Positions 31,226 to 43,589 are shown, numbered from the stretch's first letter. The stretch: DNA of 64,000 nucleotides from Ricinus communis (GCF_019578655.1 NC_063262.1:20095582-20159581), one strand, 5' to 3'. Notes: generated from the letters alone by a model not told the origin. Numbers and translations: made by a program.

Positions 31226-33224
31226 TTCAAATGAGCAAAGGTTTATAGTGGATACCTAGAAACCCAAAGATGAGGAAGGGCATAGTAAGTGAGGAAATAC
31301 TTCAGGGAGTTGAAAATAAGCGTAGATCTAGAGATTCCTGAATAGGTCAACCTTTGAAACTGCTGTTGAATCCATAAACAGGCAAGAGACAACCTAACGA
31401 ACTGAAACATCTTAGTAACTAGAGGAAAAGAAAGCAAAAGGGATTCTCGTAGTAGCAGCGAGCAAAATGGAAGCAGCCTAAACCGTGAAAATAAGGTTAT
31501 GGGAGAGCAATACAAGCGTCGTGCTGCTAAGCAAAGCGGTAGAGTGCTGCACCCTATATGGCGGGAGTCCAGTAGCTGAAAGCATCACTAGCTTATGATC
31601 TGACTCGAGTAGTATGAGGCACGTGGAATCCCGTGTGAATCAGCAAAGACCACCTTGCAAGGCTAAATACTCCTGGATGACTGATAGCAAAGTAGTACCA
31701 TGAGGGAATGGTGAAAAGAACCCCCATCGAGGAGTGAAATAGAACATGAAACCATAAGCTCCGAAGCAGTGGAAGGAGCCCGAGGCTCTGATCGCGTGTC
31801 TGTTGAAGAATGAGTCGATGACTCATAGGCAATGGCTTGGTTAAAGGAACCCACTAGAGCCGAAGCGAAAGCAAGTCTTCATAGGACAATTGTCACTACT
31901 TATTGATCCAAACTTGGATGATCTATCCATAACCAGGATGAAGCATGGTGAAACTAAGTGAAGGTCCGAACCGACTGATGTTTCTGGTTCTTCTCGAAAT
32001 GCATTGAGGTGCAGTAGATGACTGGACATCTATGGGTAAAGCACTATTTTCGTACAGGCCGCGAGACCGGTACCAAATCGAGGCAAACTCTGAATACTAG
32101 ATATGACCTCAAAATAACAAGGGTCAAGGTCAACCAGTGAGATGATCGGGGATAAGCTTCATCGTCGAGAGGAAAACAGCCCGGATCACTAGATAAGGCC
32201 CCTAAATTACCGTTCAATAATAAAGGAGGTAGGGGTGCGGAGACAGCTAGGAGGTTTGCTTAGAAGCAGCCACCATTGAAAGAGTGCATAATAACTTACT
32301 GATCGAGCGCTCTTGCGCGAAGATGAATGGGGCTAAGTGATCTACCGAAGTTGTAAAATGTAAAAATGCACCGGTAGGGGATTCTTTCGCCTTATAAGGA
32401 AGCACCCGCACGAGTGGGGGTGGACGAAGCGGAAGCGAGAATGTCAGCTTAAGTAGCACAAACATTAGTGAGAATCTAATGCCCTGAAAACCTAAGAGTT
32501 CCTCCTCAAGGCTCGTCCAGGAAGGGTGAATCAGGGCTTAAGATCAACCGAAAGGCGTAGTCGATGGACAACAGGTGAATATTCCTATACTACCCCTTGT
32601 TGGTCCTAAGGGACGAAGGAGGCTAGGTTAGCCGAAAGATGGTTATTGGTTCAAGGATGCAAGGAGTACCTGCTTTTTCAAGATAAGAAGGAGTAGAGAA
32701 AATGTCTCGAGCCAATGTTCGAGTACCAGTAACCCACACCATACTCTTAGGAAAAGCTTGAATGACCTTCAACAAAAGGGTACCTGTGCCTAAAACTGAC
32801 ACAGGTAGGTAGGTAAAGAATACCTAGGGGCGCGAGACAACTCTCTCTAAGGAACTCAGCAAAATAGCCCCATAACTTCAGGAGAAGGAGTGCCTCCTCA
32901 CAAAGGGGGTTGCAGTGAGCAAGCCCGGGCGACTGTTTACCAAAAACACAGGTCTCCATAAAATAGTAAGACTGTATATGGGGGCTGACGCATGCCCAGT
33001 ACTGGAAGGTCAAGGAAGTTGGTGACCTGATGACAGGGGAGTCGGCGATTGAAGCCCCGGTGAACGGCAGCCGTAACTATAACGGTCCTAAGATAGAGAA
33101 ATTCATTATTGAGTAAACGTCGACCCACACTAAGGGCGTAACGATCTGAGCGCTGTCTCAGAGAGATGCTCGGTGAAATACACATGTCTATGAAGATGTG
33201 GACTACATGCACCTGGACAGAAAG
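31226..33224 (+). pseudogene. rrn23 (plastid 23S rRNA), 3'-truncated NUPT copy
   Basis: Starts at the usual 5' end (ttcaaatgagcaaaggttta) and runs about 2.0 kb, in normal order, to ctggacagaaaga in domain V, where it stops; the last ~0.75 kb is missing. The universally conserved taactataacggtcctaag is intact at about 33073. Two internal losses are evident: about 65-70 bp near 31982 (after accgactgatgt) and about 17 bp near 32728 (after gagtaccag). Most differences from plastid 23S are C-to-T or G-to-A. Shadow ORFs on the minus strand are not genes. Confidence 0.95.
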
Positions 33225-33340
33225 ATGTACCTGATTCAAGCAATAGCTCGCCTTAAATAACATCTTTTTATCTTCTGGAGTACAATGGGATCTTCGTCAA
33301 GTTGATTTGGGTTAAACTTTTTTATATATTTTGAGATTCA
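33225..33340. other. Unassigned segment at the right edge of the plastid block
   Basis: Less AT-rich than the flanking nuclear DNA (ttcaagcaatagctcgcctt ... gggatcttcgtcaagttgat). It does not continue rrn23. It may be another short organellar piece joined at the edge, but I could not place it. Confidence 0.3.
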
Positions 33341-35486
33341 GTTGATTGCACAAATTGATTCTTATATTCTTTTATTTCATTGATTTTTTTTAAAAAAATA
33401 TAAATATTCTATTGATGAGACTTGATAAATACATCTTGATATAATAGATAAAAATAAATATTAAACATTAGAAAATATATATAAATAATTTTACTTCTAA
33501 CAATTATTACTCGTGTTGATGGAATAATAAATTGTAATTCTGCGGGAAGAACGCTTCATTCAATGACGTTAAGGCATGTATCGACTTTATAGATGTCTTT
33601 TAAAGAGCCTAATTATTTGAATGTCAAATTTAATCTTTTTTTCTCTTCACCACTCCTATAGAGGAAGAACTCAACATCCTTGTAATGAAGGACCATAAAA
33701 CTTCTATAAAAAGAAAACTCAAAATCTCTATAATAGAGGACTATAAAACTCTTAAAGAAAAAATATTAATATTTATTTATAAAATTAATTCATAATAATA
33801 ATAAAAAGAACTACCGCCAATTTAAAAATAATCAGCGATGAGCCAAAAGATGAAATTTTGATAAAAAACAAAAAAAATAAGTGAGAAAGAGAAGAGGCGG
33901 CTAGAATTTACATTAGAACCACTTTAAATTTCTATAAAATTAATTACTACACTCTTTCGTGTAAATTGAATATAGATAAAGTAATAGATCAGATTTTAAA
34001 TTTCAAATTCGCATATATTTATTTTTATCACAAATTAGAATTAGTATCTAAAAAATATTAATTAGTATCTTTTTTTATTTGCTTTAATCCTTTGTTTTTA
34101 ACATAGTTTTATTTGATGAAAATTTAAAAGTATTATAAAAATTTAATTCTTTGAACAATATTATTAAATTATCATATAGTTTTAACTTTTAAAATAAAAT
34201 AAATAATGAGAATTTAATATTTTTATTAAAATAAAAATTAATCTATCCTGAAAGTGAAAATTTTATATTATTTCCAAAAATTAAAGATAGAGCCGAACCG
34301 CGGCTCATGAAGAGATTGATGGCTACGCCAGAACCTATTAGTTAGCATCAATTGATTAATTGTTCTTAAAAAGTAAAATAAAGTCAAATAGGTGATGTTT
34401 ATATGTCTAGATTTTCAATTATTTTGACATCTCTATCAATATCCCTAATCCGGAGGTGGAATTTGGTCCCTAGAAAAGCCAAAGTATCTTTTTCCTTTTT
34501 GAATAAAAAAGGCGAGACTATAGTATCAAAAGAAAAAGGCGAAAGGAGGTGACCAAATAAGTCAATGTTTATATATAAAAATTGAGGCATGAAATACTTC
34601 TCAGACATAAGAAAAATCAGAGATATTTCTAATAGCTCAAATACAATTTTATACATTAACTAAAGTCTATGAGAAAAAGAATATATAAGGATTTTACTTA
34701 TTTAATCAGTTTAATATAGTAACTTTTAATATAATTAATAAATGTCAGAATTTATTTTATTTTCTTATAATATTTTAATATTATTTAATATATTTGTGTG
34801 TATTATATAAAGGTGTTTAATTACTAAAGAATAAATTTAAGTTATATAAAGTTAAGTTAAGTTAAGTTAAGTTAAATTAAAAATTAAAAGGTGTTTTGAT
34901 ATTAAAAAATTAAATATTTATTTGGTTACATTGAAAGTTAAAATGTTGAATTGACTAATTGGTATACATTCAGAAACAAAAACATACATTTGGCTAAATA
35001 AAATAAAGTGTGGAGACTATAGAAACATTAAATGCAGAGATTTACAATTAAAAAAATTAAGATAATTTTCAAATAATTTAGATATAATTTCTAATTAGAC
35101 ATGTTGATCGGGTAAAATGAGAAGAAAAATAATTATATTTCTGAAATTAAAGATTTAGTGATAAATTTAATGTCTTAATTGTTAAAAAGATCTTGTATTT
35201 AGTATTTATTATCAAATATAGCATATAGTTTTGATATTTTTAAATTCAGTATCATATTTCAATATTGATTTTAATTTTAATTTAAAAATAAAATTATTAA
35301 TTAAATTTATTGAAATAAGCGTGAGTTTTAGTAATAATATAAAAAGGAGGGACATGGTCAACACTATTATTACTAAAATTTTGTTATTTAAGTACATAAC
35401 ATCAATGAAAATTCAAAATTAAAAAAAAATAAAATTATGTGCTTAAACGATAATATTTTAATAAAGGGGTGAATCAAAAAAAAATT
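33341..35486. other. AT-rich spacer
   Basis: No gene recognised. Open frames at 34399-34656 (minus) and 35212-35422 are A/T-driven and show no domain. A pentanucleotide repeat lies at about 34851-34875. Confidence 0.55.
34851..34875. repeat. (GTTAA)n pentanucleotide microsatellite
   Basis: Five consecutive copies of gttaa (variants at the right end), read directly. Confidence 0.85.
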
Positions 35487-35645
35487 AGGCATTAATTATA
35501 AATTAAATTTTGAACTTTAGATATTTTTATCAATTTTATCCACTTATTTTAAAATTTTAAATTAAATATATATGCTTTCGATTTATTTTTAAAATCCTTT
35601 TTTGGATAATAATTTTTGAAATTTTAAAATGATAAAAATGACGTG

Positions 35646-35650
35646 GCAAG
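35646..35650. repeat. Target duplication, left copy (gcaag)
   Basis: gcaag precedes the LTR and acaag follows it at 39969-39973. The uninterrupted MITE at 2340 has a single gcaag, supporting a 5 bp duplication with one later change. Confidence 0.85.
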
Positions 35651-36373
35651 TGTCAGCATCCATTTTCCGAATCCAAATATCAAGAAAATTATGAAAAACC
35701 CTATGATAAAAGTTATTGTCTTTCTAGAGTATCGGAAAATTGAGGATGGACGAATCTAAGTTAGGGTTGAGGATAATCAAATCAAAATTATTTTTCTAGA
35801 ATTAATTTGAACTCAATTGGTGGGAAAAATTAAGTTTGAGGAGTGAAACGACAGTTTTTACAAGTACGGAGTCTATATAGAGCCGACTGGCTCTACACAA
35901 TATAGATTGGCTGATTTTCAAAATTGAACACCGTTTTACACATGCTTTTGACTTAAAACCAAGATTAATTTCTAGAAGGTATTCATGATAATTATTGGCA
36001 TTTTGAATATATATTTAGTGATAATTATTTAAACTATAAGGATTTTAATTTAATTTATCGGATATTAATTTTAAAAGTTTAATTATTTGATAAAAGGAGA
36101 AGATAATTGTTTCGTTTTAATTTAAATATTTAAGTAGTTATCTAGGATTTCCTAACCCTATTTCTATAAATAGAACATATGATGCCCTATTGTTTAAGGG
36201 GAGCTACATCAATTATAGGTTATTGTTACTAAGCTATTTTGGCAACTATACAGTAAAGTCACTAACAAAGAATCCTAGATTAGAAAACCTTTTTGAGAAA
36301 CAACAAAAAATTTTCCAAAATTAAGTAACGATTGATTCTCAACCGATCATTGACTCAACAATCTCATCATCTC

Positions 36374-36378
36374 TAGAG
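36374..36378. repeat. Target duplication of the nested LTR (tagag/cagag)
   Basis: tagag lies immediately left and cagag (38496-38500) immediately right of the nested LTR, a 5 bp duplication with one mismatch. Confidence 0.75.
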
Positions 36379-36774
36379 TGTTGAGAAAAACACATATAGT
36401 GAACAGAAGCTCTAAACATTTCACATCTCATGGAAATTGAGATTACCAGTTATAATTGATGATTTAATTTGAAAAAGGAAATAACTTTTCTTTTATGAAC
36501 ATGAAGAACACAAAAAAAAAAAAAAGACTACAACCTTTGAAGAGCAGAATTCAATTCTTGATTGTTGATGATATTTCTATTAAAAAATCAAATAGAGATT
36601 CGCAATTGCAAATTCTTTAGATTATCTCACATAACCAATCTCGAATAGAGCAATTCAATCCATGAATATGAAGAACTCCTTCTCCTCTTTCAAGTTTCCT
36701 ACTATAAATAATTTTGTTATTATATAACTATGTTAAATTGTCTCTGTTATGATAATATGAGTAAGAAACTCTCT

Positions 36775-36782
36775 CTTATATA
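36775..36782 (-). promoter_or_regulatory. TATA box of LTR copy A
   Basis: Minus strand TATATAAG, conserved at the matching place in copy B (58651-58658), downstream of the palindrome array. It is the likely U3 promoter of the parental retroelement. Confidence 0.6.
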
Positions 36783-36844
36783 GTGTTAAGAATTCATAAT
36801 CCTTAACACAGTTGTACAAATATATGTTATTATAAAACTCATTT

Positions 36845-37290
36845 GTGACGACATGTGTCAAGCAGTATTGACACATGTTATCATAAAACTCTTTTGCCAT
36901 GACATGTGTCAAAATCTATTAACACATGTTATCATAAAGCTCTTCTGTGATGACATGTGTCAAGCAGTGTTAACACATGTCATCATAAAACTATTTTGTG
37001 CTGCCACGTGTCAAGTTATACTAACACCATCACCAAGCTACATTCTTAACACATGTTATCATAAAATTCTTTCGTGATCGCACGTGTCAAGCTGCTTATC
37101 TAACACATGTCATCATAAATTTTTTTTTATGATGACACATGTCGAGATGCTTTCTCCACACATGTCATCATAGACTTTTTTATGATGACATGTGTCAAGC
37201 TACTTTCTAAACACATATTTTATGATGACACGTGTCAAGCTGCTTTACAAACAGATGTCATTACAAGCTCTTTTGTGATGACATTTGTCA
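36845..37290. repeat. Array of ~50 bp palindromic units (copy A)
   Basis: About nine irregular units alternate (g/c)atgacatgtgtcaag and ttaacacatgtcatcataaa, so each unit can fold back on itself. Cores are CACATG or CACGTG (E-box/G-box forms: ccacgtgtc, gcacgtgtc, acacgtgtc). Spacing is about 45-60 bp. The frame 36853-37077 merely translates the array. Confidence 0.9.
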
Positions 37291-40200
37291 AGTTCCTTTA
37301 ATATATAACACTTATATATTATACATTATCATTAGTTAGATATTTACAGACTTTAACTTTAGAAGATGCTAGTGTTTCTACTCGAGGTACAAGTCAAGTT
37401 CATCGTCGTGCTTGAGTTGATCTTAACGTGTGTGACTTTCTAGGTTCATTATTAATTGGCAATGGAAATTTAATATTAAACTCTTTAATATTAATTAAAA
37501 ACCTTAATCAACTAAGACAACAAAAATCAATTGTCCCTTAATCATTTTCATAAATTATAAGTGATGTCTAGCAACATATTCTAATTGCCCAATTAAAAAT
37601 AAAGGTATTGATTATTCATAAACCCTTTATTTATGATTACCATGTAATTAAATTCTTCCATTAAAAAATATCTCGATCAAGTGAGTATCATGGAATAGTC
37701 AAATCTACTAACTTAATTATATGACCAAATACACGATACATCTCGACTAAATATGATTAATGCAAAAACTCATTTTCCATTAATCATAATTATCTTGCCC
37801 AAGAATTTTCTGGTCAAGATGTTATCGGATCGCATAGGATATTCACATTGCTTAATCAAAGTAATGAATTCTTTATTGATGAACACCTACCTCCATGCAT
37901 ATGCAACTAGAGCCACTATCTGCGAGTATCCATTCTAATTATAAACGGATACCTAAAGCATAAGCATATTTTAATTACATATTCATGAGACAACTTTGTC
38001 ACTTCAGGTCTAAGGATTAGTTACACCATCATAACTTAATAATGAATCAGTGACTTAAGTAAATCATTCATGTGATTCAATATTTCTTCAAGTCATGTTC
38101 AGTCCACTCGTCTCACAAGTGACCCATAATGATTAACTTAGTAGCTCATACTAAATAGCATGAGACTCACCATCCTATATATATTAGTATCTCATACTAA
38201 TCATAAGATTAAACACATTATGTTGGTCTTCCGGATTAAAGATGTCCAATATCTAATCATAGGACCAAGAACTATTTTTTTATAATATTTATACTAAAGA
38301 TCATTTTTCTCTCATATTCTTAACTCTTGAGAATAGAGTCTTTAATAAATATCATTGGATTCATTCAATAATTATATTACTATAAAAATAAATGATAGAC
38401 AACTGTCATAAAAAGATATTCATTATATAATAATATCATAATATATGAACTAAAAAGTAAAAAGTCTAATTGGCTTTTAGGATATACATCTAATACAGAG
38501 ACTCGCAAATTAGCAAACTATGGTGACAACCTAAGGGTTCTCCTCAGCCAACATCAATAACATCACTTTCTCTTTCAATTGGTTCTTGTGTTTTTATGAT
38601 TCTAGGAACATGATTAGAATATCTTTTTCCTATTTTATATGTTTTACATGATTAGATTAGGGTTTCTTATTAATTATTATGTTGTTGATCTTATTGGATT
38701 TTGAATATGATTATAAGAACATGTACAGTTTTGAATCTGATAATATGTTTGCTTTTGGATTTTGAATCTGATTAATCAAATGATTAGGATTACATGTTGG
38801 ATCTGTGTCTTATTTATAGTTTTGCAATTGTATTAGATTTCTAGGATTGCATGCTTGAAATCTAGTATCTGCTATGGTGAAGTTTTATTTGTCTTCTATT
38901 AGTTTTTCTGTTTTCTAGAGTTTGTATTATTTTTATGATATCTGGCTTAATTTGATTTTTTTTTTTTATGATTCTTGCTTTATTTTTTGGATTTTAATCA
39001 TGTTTTTATCTTTTACGCATGTTAAATCAACTTTTTGCGAGGGAGGATTGATAAAAGATGTAAAACCGGCTGTTACCAAGCCCTAGAGCCGATCGACTCT
39101 AAGCAATACTGATTCAGCTCTGTACCAATTTTAGCCCTATTTTTGGATTTTTATGTGATTTTTTACAATTTTTGTAAATTGTAACTTAGTTTATGGGATT
39201 TTTTTTTGATTTTTAGTTGTAAGAGGATTATAATAGTTAGATTTAATTTTTCTGCATTTTATTTTTGCTCTATTTTGAAATATCTGCTATTTGATTACGT
39301 AATTAAAACTAGACAGATAGACATTAGGCCTTAAAATTGGATCTGACATAGAAATTGTAGTTCATTAGATTAATGTAATGGTTTATTGGGCCTAAATTTA
39401 AAATTCATATAGACTTAGTGGGTTTTACCATACTTTAATTGAATTAATTGGGTCATATTAGATTTAAGATCACAGAATTGAGTTTTTTCATGAAAAGTAG
39501 TCTATTAGGCTTAAAGATTGGAAATCAAAGCGTAATTTATAATTAGGCTAGACTAAGTGGGCTTTATATATAATTAATTAGTAAGTTAGGTTAATAACTT
39601 GGAGTATGGATTGGGCTTTAATAAAATGGTCTAGATTTAGGAGGACCTTACATGTTATAGTGCTTGATGTGTAATATATAACTGTTGCATTTATAGAGAA
39701 TAGCCCGTTAAACAATAAAATTAAAGACAAATATACACAAATAAGAAAGTTGGCTTTCGGATCTATCTCCAGATTTATAATGTAAGCTTCTTACGGAATC
39801 GAGAAACATCACTCATTAGTAAAAAAGTGTCACGATTATCTGGATGGCGACTCTCATCTTCGCGCTAGTCTCTATGACTAGTTAGCGTGTTTCCAATTAT
39901 GTTGAAAAGTTTTGCAGTGCCGTAGTCGCTAAAGATACTTGGGTGCACGCCCGAAACCGTTGCCCACAACAAGTCAACTATGCTTACTAATATAAAATTG
40001 GTGAGTTAATAAAACATTTATTGCATTTAGATGTAAAATATATGAAAAAATTCATATATATATATATATATATGAGATTTTTAATGGCCATATTATCAAG
40101 TCTACAATAAACTATTTTTGTTGATGCATAGTTATTATTTTTTTAGTAAGTATAATTGACTTTCTTTATTATCTTTTCTATTATAAAATTTTAAAAATTA

Positions 40201-40316
40201 TTATAGAAAATATTTTTAAAAATAAATTAAAAAATAAATATTTATTTTAAAATTTTAAAATAATTGGATAAAATTGTTAAAGAGTATAAAGTTCATAAAT
40301 TAATCTGTAATTAGGC

Positions 40317-41917
40317 CAAAAATTTAATATTGATTCAATTTTCTTTCATTGTCTATGGAGTAAACGTCACGTCAATAAATTTAGCAAATAATTTTGTTAC
40401 AATTTAAAATTAAATAAATTTTAAAATATAATAAAAATTTTAAAAAACTACTTGCTAAATATGATCACAAATGTAAAATAGATTATTTTTTGATATTTCA
40501 GCCATAAGTTAATCATAATTACAGATACAGAATTTCTTTAAAAAGAAAAAACAAATCAAACAAGCAGAGTGACTTCAGGGAAACATTAGAATCATTATTG
40601 TTTGTTGTATGTATAAAATCATGATGTTATCACAACCGCTTTTTTGGTGGCCGATCTCTCTTTATGGAAAATTACCAAAATGTAACTGAATTGAAAAGTT
40701 AAAGTCAATAATATCTATTGTGAGTATAAACAACAACTTAAATATTTATTTTGTTGTCGTGGAAATAGATTTTTATAAAAATTTATTTGCTATTCACATA
40801 TTTATATGTTGAACCAAAATAAAGATTCAATATAAAATTATATTAAGAGATACTATTGATTTCATATAAAAATTTATAAAATTTATTGATGTAAGCTGAG
40901 TACATCTATTAAAAGAATATTAAAATTTATAAATTTAAAAAGTTAATCATTCTTAAATTTTTCTAATTTTTGAATAAATAAAAATATTATTATTTATTTT
41001 CTTAATATTTGATAAATTGTTGTAATATTTTTTATTTTCATATTACCTCTATTAACTTATGGTTTTTGTGTTCAATTTAAATAGTGGAATTTCTTTAAAA
41101 TTCATTGTATTTATTTTTCATCAATTTAGATTTTATGTATTTTTTTATTATCTTTTTAGATTCTACATACTCTCAAACTAAATGAAATTATAATCAATTT
41201 AAAAATTAATTATAATTGAATTAAATTCTGGCAGAATGGATAGATTAGATGATTTCTATATTAGTACACTAATAAATATCTCTTATGATTTCAGAATTTT
41301 ATTTATTTAATTTTTTATTTTCTTATGGTGTCCTCTCCATAGATTTGTTTTATTATGACCTATTTCAAACATAATATTATTTAACAAATAAATCTAAATT
41401 TATTTACAAGTAAATTTTATTTAGAATTTATTTACAAATCAAATTAATATCCTCGATAAATTTGAGCCAAATCCAATTTTAACATACATTGAGAATTTTT
41501 AATAATAAATATATATAAAAAACTTTCACATGACTATTATCTCCAAAAGGTTAGCCTGATTTCTACAAAAGCAAATTCAGACTTACTGTATTTGTTAATG
41601 TATCATTTGAAAAATTAGTAGTCATATGATTCTTATTCCTAGTCAAATATCATTTGATGCTCTTCTAGAAAAGAATCATATCAAATTGGTTCAGTCAAGC
41701 TTTACATCCCTCACATGATGGGTCTTCACTCTTGACGCTTTTCATTCTTTCTTTATGTTCAATCATTTAAAGAGTTTCATTCTTCAAACAAAATAGTGAT
41801 TTAGTCTAGTAATACGGTATATCATTTTAATAATAGTGTCAAAATTTAATCCCATCAAATTAAATATAAATATATAAATCCAAGTCATAAATTGCAATAA
41901 TTCAGCCAAGCCAATCC
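40317..41917. other. AT-rich spacer
   Basis: No coding region or named repeat is seen. Confidence 0.55.
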
Positions 41918-42020
41918 ATTTAGGGCGGTAGTCCAGTAGGATAAATAGTTATACCAAATTATAAAGGATTTGAGTTCAAATTTAAGAAGGATAGTGTGAG
42001 AATGTCATCATGTTAGAAGT
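41918..42020 (+). mobile_element. Possible tRNA-derived SINE head
   Basis: TAGTCCAGTAGG near 41930 matches a degenerate pol III A box, and GAGTTCAAATTT about 45 bp later resembles a B box. No complete tRNA fold, tail or target duplication was established. Confidence 0.3.
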
Positions 42021-42122
42021 TATTTTGTCTGTACTAAGCTTGATTTAAAAGTTAGCCATCCGAGATGAGGTCTAGAGGAATCAATAATAATCACAGTGAC
42101 TGTGAATTATCGGAGAAGACTA

Positions 42123-42132
42123 GGAGTCACCA
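42123..42132 (-). promoter_or_regulatory. Possible PBS of an Ogre/Tat-like element
   Basis: Minus strand TGGTGACTCC lies two bases after an LTR-like CA end (…TACTCA). TGGTGACTCC-type sites next to LTRs are typical of Ogre/Tat elements primed by a tRNA-Arg; this identification is from memory. Confidence 0.45.
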
Positions 42133-42134
42133 TC

Positions 42135-42700
42135 TGAGTAAAATAACCGGAACAAATATAGAGGAATGAAAGATGTCGGCTCAGATTCCTTACGGAGAGT
42201 CTAACTTTTCCCCTCCCCGAATTAGATATTTGGGTTTCGAAAGTTAGGTACATGCTTGGAAGAGGTTAGCACCCCAACATGCCCGGACACAAAGTCTGGC
42301 CTCCACTAACTCTAAGGTTTTTGGTTTCCTTGATCGTACTAACCTAGTTTTTTTGCTACCCATTTTATTACGATGGCATTTTATTATCTTGTTTAAACAT
42401 GCAAAGGTGAGAAAGGAGGGACTAGCCTAGTATACATCTACCTAAGTAAGGAAGGCACATTGGTCCCATTAGTCCAAAAGAGGTATATTGGTACCTTAAA
42501 TTTTATCTAACATGTCAAGGTGACCATATAGAACCAGTTTTATTAAGCATGTGGGTGCTGGGTTCATTTTATTTTAATCGATTAGGTGAAGAAAATAAGG
42601 AAAGCGGGGGGACTCATATTGGTGAGTCGATTTATTTTAATTAACATGTAAGGTGATCAATCAACTTAAATTCAATTTATTTTTAGCATATGAGGTGAAA
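42135..42700 (-). repeat. Ogre/Tat-like LTR end (degenerate)
   Basis: On the minus strand the block reads toward 42135 with ggggtgctaacctcttccaa, then an AACTTTCGAAACCCAAAT stretch and a CA end before the PBS-like motif. The gtgctaac.tcttcc landmark is typical of the R-U5 end of Ogre-type LTRs. The distal limit cannot be set; similar sequence may reach 43.5 kb. Open frames at 42653-42882 are A/T-driven. Confidence 0.4.
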
Positions 42701-43589
42701 TCTAAACATACCAAAATAATTAACAAAATATATATAAAAAATAGGAAGAAGGAAATTAATGGGGATACAAAATGGATTAGCAAGTATAATGGAGAATTAT
42801 CCAACACTTTAAATAGCCCTAAAACACACACATAAATGAATAAGCATATAAACAACTCAAATCTAAATTTATCCAAAATCAAGGATAGTCCTCATTAGAA
42901 GATTAGGTCAAGTATAAGAAGTCCCAACCTATACTATGAAGAATGTCAAATTAATGAAATGTTCAAATAGTGATATTATAATAATAAACCAATAAAATAA
43001 TGATTTTAATATTAAAGAAAATCCAAAATATAGCAGAAATACAAACCTAACATATATAGCCTAAACTTACTTATTTCAAACAAAATAGAGGACAAACATA
43101 CATATCTATCCCTAGACATACTTATTTCAAACAAAATAGAGGATAAACATATATATCTATCCCTAGACATACCGCTAATTAAATTATTAAACTTAACCAA
43201 AAAAATCATCCAACTTGAGATTTAATTTATTCAAAAAAAATTAACTTTAAATATATGAAGCTAACGCCTAACCCATATCAACCTAGACAGAATATTAACA
43301 ATATTAATGTACTATAATCATTTAATAAATCACGCTTATAAACCTAAAAAAATAATGTTTAGCCATTTAAGTAAAATAACATTTATAGTCCAATCATTTC
43401 ACATTCCGACACTTATACGAGTTGTATATATGTAAAATTAACGTTGACTAATCGAAATATGCATTCAATATGATCAAATTAACTTTTATACTCAAGAGTC
43501 GCTGCCACAGAGTCATAACAAGAGCAGTAGCAAATGTAGTACAAGACAATGTTCTAAAAATAGGAAAAATCTACAAATGTCAAGAATAG
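42701..43589. other. Spacer or unassigned LTR body
   Basis: Contains two adjacent near-identical ~60 bp copies (acttatttcaaacaaaatag then aggacaaacatacatatcta; 43068-43125 and 43118-43175), a short direct duplication. No gene is seen. Confidence 0.4.
43068..43175. repeat. Direct duplication of ~55 bp
   Basis: cttatttcaaacaaaataga occurs twice, each followed by gga(c/t)aaacat and tatctatccctagacatac. It resembles a recent tandem duplication. Confidence 0.75.

Larger units (their letters stand above)
36379..38495 (-). mobile_element. Nested solo LTR (copy A) with palindromic repeat array
   Basis: A 2117 bp noncoding block. On the minus strand it starts TATTAGATGTATATCCTAAA and ends TCTCAACA. 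It is homologous throughout to 57088-59048, which starts TGTTAGATGTATGTCC and ends TTCAACA, so the start is TG with a G-to-A change. It lies in the LTR at 35651-39968, and the interrupted host sequence lines up with 46430-46510 of the intact relative. A TATATAAG box (36775-36782, minus strand) follows the repeat array. Single copy with one target duplication and no internal coding region: solo LTR. Length differs from copy B mainly in the array. Confidence 0.85.
35651..39968 (+). mobile_element. Solo LTR of a Ty3/Gypsy (Tat-like) element, with a nested LTR
   Basis: Begins TGTCAGCATCC and ends TTGCCCACA, flanked by gcaag/acaag. Without the nested 36379-38495 insertion it is about 2.2 kb. It is homologous along its length to the LTR at 45698-48038: shared landmarks are the ttttccgaatc start, the gagccgactggctct palindrome, a transcribed-looking T-rich centre, tggcgactct and the cgctaaagatacttgggt end. 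A single copy flanked by its own target duplication indicates a solo LTR made by LTR-LTR recombination. No internal domain is present. Confidence 0.85.
35487..40316. mobile_element. MITE (copy R2) split by an LTR
   Basis: Left piece 35487-35650 and right piece 39974-40316 join into a ~507 bp element homologous to 2186-2683. Its left end (ttaggcattaattataaatt) and the reverse complement of its right end (ggcctaattacagattaatt) are terminal inverted repeats with inward similarity of over 100 bp. The junction seen in the intact copy (gtggcaagttaattttactt) is broken here between gcaag and tcaac by the LTR at 35651-39968, which proves insertion into the MITE. Confidence 0.8.

Noticed and set aside
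30428..33263. Many short ORFs on both strands across 30.4-33.3 kb
   Set aside because: They overlap trnA intron and rrn23 sequence, which are noncoding; the frames are shadows of the RNA genes.
36853..37077. 74-codon ORF with repeated MCQAVLTHVIIKLFC-like units
   Set aside because: It is a translation of the palindromic array in LTR copy A. Copy B has no equivalent frame.
36845..37290. CRISPR-like array
   Set aside because: Units are irregular palindromes without unique spacers, in a plant LTR; not a CRISPR.
42653..42882. Overlapping ORFs on both strands with hydrophobic character
   Set aside because: Very AT-rich; hydrophobic residues follow from T-rich codons. No homology is recognised.
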